Shown here piece by piece: positions 8,835 through 17,000 of a stretch of 59,197 bases of DNA. The stretch spans positions 1-59,197 of the forward strand of contig NZ_JAFBFA010000034.1 of assembly GCF_016909015.1 (NCBI RefSeq), written 5' to 3'. Every line of letters begins with the position of its first letter. Position 1 is the stretch's first letter. The notes beneath the pieces are model-generated. The model had not been told where the DNA came from. It was given only the letters and a program-made list of their open reading frames with translations, and searched no databases. Source of the DNA: Gracilibacillus alcaliphilus (GTDB taxonomy: Bacteria; Bacillota; Bacilli; Bacillales; Amphibacillaceae). The position numbers and the translations under genes were made by a program.

Positions 8835-8847
8835 ATTGGAAGAGAAC

Positions 8848-8886
8848 TGTCAGGTTTCCGTTAAAAGGAATCTGACAGTTTGTTTT
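8848..8886 (+). terminator. Rho-independent terminator after the thioredoxin-like gene
   Basis: AACTGTCAG pairs with CTGACAGTT, followed by TGTTTT. The remaining bases to 9230 hold a repeat fragment and AT-rich sequence before the next gene. Confidence 0.75.
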
Positions 8887-8946
8887 GCAACAGGAATTAT
8901 ATCCAATCTCAACCCTATTTCAAAACTATCCTCTGTAAAAAAATAT

Positions 8947-9024
8947 GGAGAGCAACTTTTCGTAGCGGGAATCTACCTTGGCTAAATGGTAAAGGACTAA
9001 ATGCTTTTCTTATTTTTTCTCTAC
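8947..9024. repeat. Fragment of MITE-like 3' module
   Basis: CTTTTCGTAGCGGGAATCTACCTTGGCT and the following GGTAAAGGACTAAATGC closely match the 3' part of the element at 46022-46235 and the segment at 10848-10930. The 5' half of the element is missing. Non-coding. Confidence 0.6.
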
Positions 9025-9230
9025 CAGATTAGTTTTTGTTGATTGTCTGGAAATAGTCCTAAACACTTCTATCGACAAATATCCCTGTATTTCAACTTTT
9101 TATTTGAATATTAGTGATGAAAAAGTACCAAAAAGGGGCAATATTCATGAAATAGGTTTAATGCTGTCTTTTTAAAGGTAATTAACATTATGTATACCAC
9201 AATATGACTTAATAAAAAAGGAGAGATAGT

Positions 9231-10448
9231 ATGGATCAATTTGAGAATATGATGAATAACTTAATGCAGTCCGTTCCGAACGTCATCATTGCCATTCTGC
9301 TATTACTGCTAGCGTGGGCAGCGGCCTGGATTTGTAAATCTATTGTCGAAAAATTGTTTGTAAAAGTGAATGTGCACAAGAGTCTAGCTAAAATAAGAAT
9401 TGCACGTGATGAAGAACAAGGAAAAAGTATTCTGTCATTTACAGCAAAGATTGTATACTTAATTGTATTTATCTTATTCTTGCCAGCTATTTTAGATGCA
9501 TTAAACATGAATTCGGTAGCCAGTCCGATAAGTAACATGATGGACAAGTTACTAAACTTTATTCCAAATATCGTAGCGGCAGCAATTATCTTAATCATTG
9601 GATATGTGATTGCGAAGATTGTCAAAGAACTGGTTGAAAAATTATCATTGGCACTGAAATTAGACAGATGGTTTAATAAAATCAAGCCAACAGGCAGTCA
9701 GAATCAAGCAGAAGGTGTAGCACTTTCTTCTGTAATTGCCAATGTGGTATTTGTGATTATTCTTATTCCTATTATTACGATTGCTTTAGAGGCATTAGGA
9801 GTATACTCGATTGCAGCACCAATTACCTCTGTGTTGGATCAAGTGTTACAGATTATTCCTAATATTTTTGTGGCCATTGTCTTGATTATTGCTGGTTATT
9901 ATTTAGCCAATTTCTTATCTGATTTGCTTACCAACGTGTTGCGGGGAACAGGTATCAATAATGTTTATTCCATGTTAAACCTTACTAAAGAGGACAACAC
10001 GATTCCGTTTGACCTTGCAAAAGTGCTTGGTATGATTGTGAAAGTGGTAGTTGTACTGTTCTTTACGGTTGAAGCCCTAAATTTATTACAACTGCAAGTA
10101 TTGAATGGTATTGGAGCAGCTGTGATTACCTATATCCCGTTCTTAGTTAGTGGTTTATTGATTCTAATTGGCGGCTTGTTATTAGGGCATTTCTTATCTA
10201 CATTGGTACGCAACTATACCAATAGTATTGTATCAGCAACCATCGTAAAATATATTGTCATTGTCTTTGCTGTTTTTATGACATTAGATCAGCTTCAGTT
10301 TGCTACTTCTATTGTGAATTGGGCGTTTATCCTTATCTTAGGCGGCTTAATGATTGCTTTTGCTATTTCATTTGGTATCGGCGGCAGGGATTTTGCCAAA
10401 CATCAATTGAATAAAGTCGAAAATAAAATGAACGATAAACAGCAATAA
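9231..10448 (+). CDS. Mechanosensitive-channel-type TM-repeat membrane protein
   Basis: Integral membrane protein of 405 residues built from about four copies of one unit: SVPNVIIAILLLLLAWAAAW (from residue 14), FIPNIVAAAIILIIGYVIAK (from about 109), IIPNIFVAIVLIIAGYYLAN (from about 206) and a weaker YIPFLVSGLLILIGG (from about 296), alternating with other hydrophobic helices. This 'conserved TM helix' repeat is annotated as mechanosensitive ion channel in many bacteria. I cannot see the MscS beta domain that normally follows, so gating by tension is inference. AAAAAGGAGAG precedes the ATG and a strong terminator follows. Monocistronic. Confidence 0.75.
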   Translation: MDQFENMMNNLMQSVPNVIIAILLLLLAWAAAWICKSIVEKLFVKVNVHKSLAKIRIARDEEQGKSILSFTAKIVYLIVFILFLPAILDALNMNSVASPISNMMDKLLNFIPNIVAAAIILIIGYVIAKIVKELVEKLSLALKLDRWFNKIKPTGSQNQAEGVALSSVIANVVFVIILIPIITIALEALGVYSIAAPITSVLDQVLQIIPNIFVAIVLIIAGYYLANFLSDLLTNVLRGTGINNVYSMLNLTKEDNTIPFDLAKVLGMIVKVVVVLFFTVEALNLLQLQVLNGIGAAVITYIPFLVSGLLILIGGLLLGHFLSTLVRNYTNSIVSATIVKYIVIVFAVFMTLDQLQFATSIVNWAFILILGGLMIAFAISFGIGGRDFAKHQLNKVENKMNDKQQ

Positions 10449-10456
10449 TAAATACA

Positions 10457-10491
10457 AAAAAACTGTCCCATGCATTGGGGCAGTTTTTTTG
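10457..10491 (+). terminator. Rho-independent terminator after the TM-repeat gene
   Basis: AAAACTGTCCCATGC loops back onto GGGGCAGTTTTTTT, giving a GC-containing stem with a T tail 9 bases after the stop codon. Confidence 0.85.
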
Positions 10492-10600
10492 TTCCACTAT
10501 AGGAAAGTATAAAAGTTTATGGATTATGGTATAAGTAAAACAAAGGCTTTCGCCATAAAGACTAGGTGATAAGCCAAGTTTTTCTAATAAGTTCAGAAAG

Positions 10601-10792
10601 GATATAATTGTTCATGCGTTCATTCTTATTCAAGAATAGCCATGTCCAGCTCCAAGCGCCAAACTTTAGAGATTTTACGTCACGCCCTACGATAAGTCGA
10701 CATCGACTTCTTCCGTCGTCGTGTTTCCTTTATCTCCGTTGTGACGCTCCAATCTCTACGTTTTTAAAAGGGCGCTTTTCGTTCAAAGGTAA
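10601..10792. repeat. Dispersed ~200-bp repeat R2, copy a
   Basis: Shares long stretches with copies at 24331-24533 and 26691-26892: TTCATTCTTATTCAAGAATA, GCCATGTCCAGCTC, CACGCCCTACGATAAGT, ACATCGACT, TTTATCTCCGTTGTGACGC and GTTTTTAAAAGGGCGC. The open frame through copy a is broken in the other copies, so this is not a gene. It is followed at 10848-10930 by another repeat module. Confidence 0.75.
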
Positions 10793-10847
10793 GAAAGTAT
10801 ATCCAATGCCAGCCATTATTAGCTACTTCAGAAATAACCTTCGTAGA

Positions 10848-10930
10848 AGCCATGCCTGCGGAAAGGGCGACTTCTCGCAGCGGACATCTATCTTGGCTAA
10901 AAGGTAAAGGACAAAATGCTCTTCTTGTTT
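10848..10930. repeat. MITE-like 3' module fragment
   Basis: GAAGCCATGCCTGCGGAAA, CAGCGGACATCTATCTTGGCT and AAAAGGTAAAGG match the 3' module of the element at 46022-46235 (about 46115-46180) and the fragment at 8947. Placed directly after R2 copy a, so two repeat families adjoin here. Confidence 0.55.
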
Positions 10931-11013
10931 TTTCTAATGTGCATCCATATTTACTTTTCATTTTAGCAGTGGAGTGATACGATAGAACAAAATGAACAGA
11001 GGAGTCACTACTG

Positions 11014-11193
11014 ATGGTTAAACGAATGGTGCTGATGGAATTAATTTATGCTGTCATCATAGGCATAATATTCGGTTTTGTCTTGAAAAGCTTCTGGCTG
11101 GGTATGTTAGCCGCTTTTATTATAGGTGCATGTATGATAGCCATTATGCTGTTTATCTTAAAGAGGCAGGAACGAAAAGCGAGTAGGGGATGA
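11014..11193 (+). CDS. Small two-TM membrane protein (59 aa), unknown
   Basis: Short open frame of 59 codons with a good ribosome binding site (AGAGGAGTCAC) 8-10 bases before ATG 11014. It encodes two hydrophobic segments, about residues 8-27 (MELIYAVIIGIIFGFVL) and 29-49 (WLGMLAAFIIGACMIAIML), then a basic tail (KRQERKASRG). I do not recognise the family. The basic C-terminus suggests it faces the cytoplasm. It lies between a repeat cluster and the convergent comER. The ribosome site and clean two-helix pattern favour a real gene. Confidence 0.55.
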   Translation: MVKRMVLMELIYAVIIGIIFGFVLKSFWLGMLAAFIIGACMIAIMLFILKRQERKASRG

Positions 11194-11351
11194 ACTAAGG
11201 CCCCTTGATATATTTCACTTCTGAAGGTTTTGTAACATTAGTAGACTTTGATCAAGAGTCAGCTATGTTTTCTTTCATTTTAGAAAAAAGCATAAGATTC
11301 AGCAGGATAATTACTGGTTTATGTCGAATATATATTTTATCATCGCTGTAA

Positions 11352-12179
11352 TTATGTTTCAGTATCTTCCTTTGCCAGCATTTCTTTGTCCTCGGAGAAT
11401 TTATCATGTGTTGCTTCAATCACGTGCTCAAATAAATCATGATAATGCTCTTCAATAGCCGCTATCCCTATCCCGGTAATTCCACCTTTGACACATACCT
11501 TGTTGATTAATTCTGTCAGTGTAAAATGCTGCTCCGATAATAGTTTGCCATATCCGGATAACATTTTTTCCATTAAGGCAGTAGCTTGTTCTTCTGTGAT
11601 AGAAGTAAGTTGGTGAGAAGCATGAATATATTTTTGCGCCAGAAATGAAAAAAAGGCAGGACCACATGACACCAGATCAGAAGCGATTCTAATAATCGAT
11701 TCATCAATCTCCATTACTTCAGAGAAATTACTCCATATTTGAATCAATTGATCTTGTTTATAAGCATCCACACGTGAGCCGAACGTAACCAAGGTAACGC
11801 CAGCTAAAGCATAATTTGTAATACTTGGGACCATCCTCGCTACTTGACAATGGACTAATTTCTCCAGCTCCTCCGTCGATAAGGCACTGGTTATTGAAAC
11901 CAATAGTTGTTTTTCGGATAAATATGGACTTATCTCTTGCAACACTGCTTTCATCTCCAGCGGTTTTACACATAGATAAATGATATCTGTTTGTTCCACA
12001 AGGTCGTATATACTTTTTGTTACTTGTATGTCCGGATATTGATGTTGAATGGCATAGGCCTTTTCCATATTCCGATTGGTAATATAACAGTCTGTTTCCT
12101 TGATAGTTTCCGATTCAATAAAGGCCCTCACCAAGATACTACCCATATTTCCAGTTCCTATAATGCCCCATTTCATCAT
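11352..12179 (-). CDS. comER: Late competence protein ComER (ProC-like)
   Basis: Pyrroline-5-carboxylate reductase-like protein of 275 residues encoded divergently from comEA, the position of comER in B. subtilis. It has the N-terminal dinucleotide site GIIGTGNMGS and the ProC C-terminal helical domain, including SCGPAFFSFLAQ and GGITGIGIAAIEEH. ComER's biochemical role in competence is unclear; it has been linked to sporulation and biofilm in some Bacillus. AGGAGG precedes the ATG pair at 12179/12176. About 65 bases separate it from comEA, so the promoters are shared or overlap. Confidence 0.88.
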   Translation of the reverse strand: MMKWGIIGTGNMGSILVRAFIESETIKETDCYITNRNMEKAYAIQHQYPDIQVTKSIYDLVEQTDIIYLCVKPLEMKAVLQEISPYLSEKQLLVSITSALSTEELEKLVHCQVARMVPSITNYALAGVTLVTFGSRVDAYKQDQLIQIWSNFSEVMEIDESIIRIASDLVSCGPAFFSFLAQKYIHASHQLTSITEEQATALMEKMLSGYGKLLSEQHFTLTELINKVCVKGGITGIGIAAIEEHYHDLFEHVIEATHDKFSEDKEMLAKEDTET

Positions 12180-12253
12180 TACTCGCCTCCTGGATGGTTA
12201 CTAAGACTATCCTATGACACACTGTTCTATTCTATGATAAAGGAATGATTAAC

Positions 12254-12859
12254 ATGTCTTGGTTAATAAAGAATTGGTATATCGCTGTGATTGCAGTAAT
12301 TGTCGGTTTGTGGCTAATCATTAATCCCTCTGACACCAAGGGAGAGGTCGATGTTATCCAAGAAGAACAAGCAGCTGATGAATTTATAACAGAGGAAGAA
12401 ACAATTCACGAAACAACCGCAGAGATCAAGGTAGATATTAAGGGAGAGGTTCAGAAGCCAGGTGTTTATACCGTCCATTCAGAAAGTCGGTTATTAGATG
12501 TGGTTACTCTTGCAGAGGGTTTTACCGAAGAAGCGGATCAGCGGTCCATCAATTTAGCAGAACGGGTATATGACGAAATGGTGATCTATGTACCTAATCA
12601 AACAGAGGTGGAACACGAGCCTACAGTAATCCCTGCTACATCTGACAGTATACAAACAGATCAACAGCAAGTAAGAATTAATATTGCGACGGCAGAAGAA
12701 ATTCAAACTATCCCTGGAATTGGACAAGTCAAAGCCCAGGCCATTATTGAGTATCGTGAAACATATGGGTTATTTACAACGATTGAAGATTTAACAAATG
12801 TTTCAGGTATTGGTGATAAAACATTAGACAATATAAGAAATTATATTATGGTTCCATAA
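12254..12859 (+). CDS. comEA: Competence protein ComEA, DNA-uptake receptor
   Basis: Membrane-anchored double-stranded DNA receptor for natural transformation. 201 residues: one N-terminal TM segment (about 7-24), an acidic linker, an SLBB-type domain (VDIKGEVQKPGVYTV to LAERVYDEMVIYVPNQ) and two C-terminal helix-hairpin-helix motifs (TIPGIGQVKAQAII and NVSGIGDKTLDNI). The frame opens at ATG 12245, but AAAGG lies only 1-2 bases before it; ATG 12254 has proper spacing. First gene of the comE cluster; comEB follows after an unusually long 360-bp gap. Confidence 0.92.
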   Translation: MSWLIKNWYIAVIAVIVGLWLIINPSDTKGEVDVIQEEQAADEFITEEETIHETTAEIKVDIKGEVQKPGVYTVHSESRLLDVVTLAEGFTEEADQRSINLAERVYDEMVIYVPNQTEVEHEPTVIPATSDSIQTDQQQVRINIATAEEIQTIPGIGQVKAQAIIEYRETYGLFTTIEDLTNVSGIGDKTLDNIRNYIMVP

Positions 12860-13223
12860 AGTCCGTGTTCAATCTTAACAGACACCACTATCCCCTCTGT
12901 ATAAGATGTTAACTTTTTATATGAATCAGAACACAAAGTAGAGGAACTATGTAACAGGCTGAATTCTCCAAATGGATGCTATTAAGTTGTAGAGACATAA
13001 AAAATTTCGTAGCTGGACATTTCATCTTATTGACGGTTTGGGATAATACCGATACACTTTTATTTAGAGTGCTTGTTCAAGAGTTCAATAAACATAACGA
13101 ATGTTTTTACTCTAGACGGAATTCATCATTCCAAGTTTATGCGAATGGACAAAAGAGAGAAAACGGCGCTTTTTTATTTTGAACTTGCCTCTAAAGGGAA
13201 AGATCGAGGGAGTGTATTAGCGA
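12860..13223. other. Intergenic comEA-comEB, no gene seen
   Basis: About 360 bases. Short AT-rich frames exist but none has a start with a ribosome site or a recognisable product. A TTGTTCAAGAGTTCAA stretch near 13072 recalls the MITE-like terminus but has no partner. In B. subtilis comEA and comEB are close together, so this spacing probably reflects inserted and decayed sequence. Confidence 0.4.
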
Positions 13224-13685
13224 ATGGAAAGAATTTCATGGCACCAGTATTTTATGGCTCAAAGTCACTTATTGGCATTAAGAAGTACCTGTCAACGGTT
13301 GATGGTAGGTGCAACGATTGTCAGAGATAAACGCATCATTGCAGGAGGGTATAATGGCAGTGTATCTGGGAGTGTTCATTGTATCGATGAAGGCTGCTAT
13401 GTGATAGATGGACATTGTGTTCGTACGATTCATGCAGAGATGAATGCTATTTTGCAATGTGCCAAATTTGGTGCGTCTACAGAAGGGGCAGAGATATATG
13501 TCACACATTTTCCTTGCCTCAACTGCTGTAAAGCAATTATTCAAAGTGGCATTAAGACGGTGTACTACGCAGAAGATTATAAGAACCATCCTTATGCCTT
13601 GGAACTATTTGAAGAGGCTGGACTTCATGTTGAAAAGGTAGCATTAGACCAGTCTTATATTTCACTAAAACCGAAGGATGCATAG
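13224..13685 (+). CDS. comEB: ComEB, dCMP/cytidine deaminase family protein
   Basis: Zinc-dependent deaminase fold of 153 residues, related to dCMP deaminase. Zinc and catalytic motifs are HAEMN (His and catalytic Glu, about residues 73-77) and PCLNCC (two Cys, about 99-104). The N-terminal MERISWHQYFMAQSHLLALR and CQRLMVGATIV match ComEB. It is shorter than the B. subtilis protein, consistent with a compact C-terminus. ComEB is encoded with the DNA uptake channel but is dispensable for uptake in B. subtilis. The ribosome site (GAGGGAG, about 12 bases off) is suboptimal. comEC follows after 26 bases. Confidence 0.9.
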   Translation: MERISWHQYFMAQSHLLALRSTCQRLMVGATIVRDKRIIAGGYNGSVSGSVHCIDEGCYVIDGHCVRTIHAEMNAILQCAKFGASTEGAEIYVTHFPCLNCCKAIIQSGIKTVYYAEDYKNHPYALELFEEAGLHVEKVALDQSYISLKPKDA

Positions 13686-13711
13686 GTAAACAGAAGAAGG
13701 GAGGTATATAA

Positions 13712-15979
13712 TTGTCGCAGCGTTTGCATTGGATGGTAGTTGTGTATCTCCTTTGTTTTTTCGGTCAACATATAGATTTTCGTCTATTTGTATTGTTGGG
13801 GGCTGGATTGTTTATTTATTTAATTAGAATCCTTCGATTATCTAAGCTATATGTGCTGTTACTTTTGTTGCTAAGTCTCTGGTTTTACATTCATATCCCT
13901 GCGATTGAAATAAAACCACCGCCCAACCATTTGGGTGAGACACAAATCGAGGGCAAGATTACCTCCTATGTAGAACGAAAAGAGCAATATATCCGTTTCA
14001 TACTTTTAACCAATCAGCAAAAGATACAAGTCACCTATTTTCCCCCAGAAGCCACTTCGTACGTTTCCCAACAAATGTTTAAAACAGGAGCCGTCTGTTC
14101 CTTAAAAGGAAGTTATCAAGAGATTCCCTCAGCTAGGAATCCAGGGCAGTTTAATTATCAGGCGTTTCTTGCTTCCCAGAACATTCACTATCAATTCCTG
14201 CTTGAGTCAACAACTGAAAGCAGTTGTGAGGGACAAAATTCCCTGCAGAAATTATACAACTTGCGTGATCAAATACTGAAACATGCCGAACAACAATTGA
14301 GTCCGTTAACTTATGCTTGGTTTGCAGCCATGTTATTTGGTGATCGTTCCTTCATGGATGAAGAGACACTTTCCTTATTTCAAGACTGGCATTTAACTCA
14401 TTTAATCGCTATCTCAGGATTACATGTCGGTTTAATTGTCAGCATTATCTATGTTCTTTTGTTATATCTATGTCGAATAACAGTGGAGAAATCACAGCTG
14501 CTGGTAATGGGGATCTTGGTCATCTACCCGATTCTTTCTGGCGGAGCACCTTCTGTGTGGCGCGCTTCGCTAATGATGATTGTTCTCTTAGTATTGCATA
14601 AATTATCTGTTCGACTGGCTGTATCGGATGTAATAAGTGTTGTCTTTATTGTGCTGCTTTTCTTTGATCCTTATTTGATTTATTCCTTAGCTTTTCAATT
14701 TAGTTTTATCATTACCTATGCGATTATCCTGTCCAGGAAAATCGTCATCGCACAACCAAGTTATCTATGGAATATGTTTCAAATTTCTTTCCTCAGTATG
14801 ATGGTGATATTGCCCATCCAATTACTCCATTTTTATCAATTTCAGCCTTTGTCAGTGTTGGCTAATTTGGCTGTTATCCCTTATTTCACTCTGTTTGTCT
14901 TACCATTATTATTTCTTTTGCTGCTTTGTTTTCCATTACCATCATTACTTTCCTTATTGGACCAAATCTTTGATCAGCTGCATAGCTTATTTCTGGAATT
15001 GTTGTCTAAGGTTGATGAGATGTTCAGCCTGATCTGGCTGATTGGTGAGTTTCCCGTCTTGTTAGTTGGTATATACTATCTGTTATTGTATTTCTTTATG
15101 ACAGGCTGGGAGACCCATAATATACGTCAAGCCTTTAGTACAGGGGTATTAATCGTTTTTCTTTTACTGGCAGTGAGTCTAAAGCCATATCTGGATCCAC
15201 ATGGTTATGTAACGATTTTAGATATAGGTCAAGGAGATGCAATCGTCATAGAGCTGCCCTTTCGGAAAGCAGTCATCATGATAGATGCAGCAGGTACGAT
15301 GGAAAAGGACTTCACCACTCCTTCCGCCAAAAATTTTGAACAAATTATAGATCCTTTCTTCAAGGCAAGGGCCATTAACCGAATAGAGGCTATTTTTTTA
15401 TCCCATGCAGACCATGATCATATTGGCAGTGTGCCATTTATATTAGAAAATTATCAAGTGGATTATCTGTTCACATCCTTTTTTGAGGAAGAGATCATCG
15501 AACATTATCAACAAATAAATCCAGTTACTGATTATCTCAATCTTCATAAAGAAGATACAGTTGTTATTCAGGATCAACGCTTTGAAGTGCTGCATCCTTA
15601 TCAATCAAATCCAGACAAAAATGAAAATTCGATGGTACTGCACACTATATTAGGTAAGCAAACATGGTTGTTTACTGGTGATATTGGTGTCGAGACGGAG
15701 AAAAAATTACTACAGATGTATCCCTCATTGCAAGCTGATATATTGAAATTGGGCCATCATGGCAGTGATACATCTAGTTCAGAGCCCTTTTTGCGAAGCT
15801 TAGAGGTGCAGGCCGGGATTATTTCAGCTGGAGTAAACAATCGCTATGGACACCCTCATGACAGTGTAGTGGAGCGATTAGATGGTTTAAATATGGAGGT
15901 CTATCGAACAGATGAGTCTGGAGCTATTACTTTTCAATTTGGTCAAGAGAATGGAACCTTTTTTACGTTTCTGCCATAA
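13712..15979 (+). CDS. comEC: ComEC, DNA internalisation channel
   Basis: Polytopic membrane protein of 755 residues forming the channel for single-stranded DNA during transformation. N-terminal TM helices are followed by an OB-like loop (about residues 70-170), then the Competence domain with FGDRSFMDEETLSLFQ and HLIAISGLHVGLI, further TM helices to about 490, and a C-terminal metallo-beta-lactamase-like domain with DIGQGDA, SHADHDHIGS and GHHGSD, proposed to degrade the non-transported strand. It starts at TTG 13712 behind GGGAGGT. Complete, with no frameshift, so the uptake channel is probably functional. Confidence 0.93.
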   Translation: MSQRLHWMVVVYLLCFFGQHIDFRLFVLLGAGLFIYLIRILRLSKLYVLLLLLLSLWFYIHIPAIEIKPPPNHLGETQIEGKITSYVERKEQYIRFILLTNQQKIQVTYFPPEATSYVSQQMFKTGAVCSLKGSYQEIPSARNPGQFNYQAFLASQNIHYQFLLESTTESSCEGQNSLQKLYNLRDQILKHAEQQLSPLTYAWFAAMLFGDRSFMDEETLSLFQDWHLTHLIAISGLHVGLIVSIIYVLLLYLCRITVEKSQLLVMGILVIYPILSGGAPSVWRASLMMIVLLVLHKLSVRLAVSDVISVVFIVLLFFDPYLIYSLAFQFSFIITYAIILSRKIVIAQPSYLWNMFQISFLSMMVILPIQLLHFYQFQPLSVLANLAVIPYFTLFVLPLLFLLLLCFPLPSLLSLLDQIFDQLHSLFLELLSKVDEMFSLIWLIGEFPVLLVGIYYLLLYFFMTGWETHNIRQAFSTGVLIVFLLLAVSLKPYLDPHGYVTILDIGQGDAIVIELPFRKAVIMIDAAGTMEKDFTTPSAKNFEQIIDPFFKARAINRIEAIFLSHADHDHIGSVPFILENYQVDYLFTSFFEEEIIEHYQQINPVTDYLNLHKEDTVVIQDQRFEVLHPYQSNPDKNENSMVLHTILGKQTWLFTGDIGVETEKKLLQMYPSLQADILKLGHHGSDTSSSEPFLRSLEVQAGIISAGVNNRYGHPHDSVVERLDGLNMEVYRTDESGAITFQFGQENGTFFTFLP

Positions 15980-16211
15980 GATAAAGTAGCTAACAGATAA
16001 GGAAAGACATTCATCTGCAGGAGATTCATAGTAGTAAAAAGATTAAATACGGTTTATAACGCTGTAAACGAACGGTAAGCCCACTTTATGCAGATGAGGA
16101 TCAAATAAAGGATCTGAGGGTATAAAAACTCTTCTGGTGGCAGTCTTCACTGTATATATTCACTATATGTGACATTGCCGATCATGGAATGATCTCTTTC
16201 TCTAACCTATA
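15980..16211. other. Intergenic after comEC, nothing recognised
   Basis: Between the comEC stop and the shared terminator I see no open frame with a ribosome site, no known RNA motif and no repeat family member. Confidence 0.4.
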
Positions 16212-16212
16212 A

Positions 16213-16251
16213 AAAAACACACAAATGTTCTTTATAGAACGTTTGTGTGTC
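16213..16251. terminator. Bidirectional terminator between comEC and yqzM
   Basis: ACACACAAATGTTC pairs with GAACGTTTGTGTGT around TTTATA, flanked by an A run on the left and CTTT on the right. It lies between tail-to-tail genes and can serve both strands. Confidence 0.8.
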
Positions 16252-16271
16252 TTTAAGCAGATCATGAACGA

Positions 16272-16403
16272 TTAATTAATCGCATCAAAAATAACACCAA
16301 TAAAGAAAATGATCATGAAGAATAGAAAGGAGAAGATAAATCCAAAGCCTGCATCAAATAGGTCATGACGCTTCGATTGTACATCCTTTTCGAATTCATT
16401 CAT
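16272..16403 (-). CDS. yqzM: YqzM family small membrane protein
   Basis: 43-residue protein: a charged N-terminus (MNEFEKDVQSKRHDLFDAGF) then one hydrophobic segment rich in Phe/Ile (about residues 20-40). It matches the YqzM family in sequence character and place, since B. subtilis yqzM also lies on the opposite strand between comEC and holA. GGAGG is 7-8 bases before the ATG. Function unknown; sporulation-linked expression has been proposed for the family. Confidence 0.88.
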   Translation of the reverse strand: MNEFEKDVQSKRHDLFDAGFGFIFSFLFFMIIFFIGVIFDAIN

Positions 16404-16518
16404 CACTAACGCCTCCTTCAGCAAAAAGTGTTTAAATCTTTCATTCATATAACAGGATTCCCTTACTTAGCAAGAGTTAACACCTATATATTTAGGGGAA
16501 ATCGACCAATCTATATAA

Positions 16519-16677
16519 GAGGTGATTCAAATAGACACCAAATGATAAGTGTGACTCTCTGTGTTGGCTTATTGCTTTCTTGCTCACGTATCTAAAAGGC
16601 ATACGTCCTGCTACTCGCAATTTCGCCGCCTCGACCTTCTTGCATCTCCTTTTTCAACTTTTTGAATATGCACTATT
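16519..16677. repeat. Degenerate MITE-like element, copy 2
   Basis: The left end AAGAGGTGATTCAAATAGAC is a decayed form of AGAGGTTGTTCAAAAAGTC. The right end CAACTTTTTGAATATGCACTATTA matches the 5784 end, and the 3' block TTCGCCGCCTCGACCTTCTTG matches CTACGCCGCCTTGAACTTCTTG in copy 1. Non-coding. Confidence 0.55.
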
Positions 16678-16741
16678 AAGGAGAAAATGCCGTAACTTGA
16701 GTAGATGCCTAGGACTAATCAAGTTGCGTTCATATAGATTG

Positions 16742-16785
16742 TAGAGGGATGGGAGCTTGCTGCCACCCTCTATTTTGATTTTTCA
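16742..16785 (+). terminator. Hairpin with T-rich tail between yqzM and holA
   Basis: TAGAGGG pairs with CCCTCTA, with further inner pairing around GAGCTTGCTG, followed by TTTTGATTTTT. No gene precedes it on this strand within 760 bases, so it could end a small untranslated transcript. The rest of 16786-17000 is AT-rich leader of holA. Confidence 0.5.
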
Positions 16786-17000
16786 GAAGCGTTATGGAAT
16801 AATCAAACATGTATGTATAGTGTATCCAGCATTTCTAGGTATATTCCAGATTGTTTCGCTTCTTTTCAATAATTCAATCTTATTATACAATAAAACATAT
16901 TTGATTTTTTTTCAACTCTTACTTACGTTATAAGTGAAAGATTTTTTATTAGCAAAACAATCCAATTGGCAAAAAGTTTTACATAGATGGAGATGAAAAT

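Noticed and set aside
10608..10907. 99-aa plus-strand open frame
   Set aside because: It lies within repeat R2 copy a; the other two copies break the frame, and no ribosome site precedes it.
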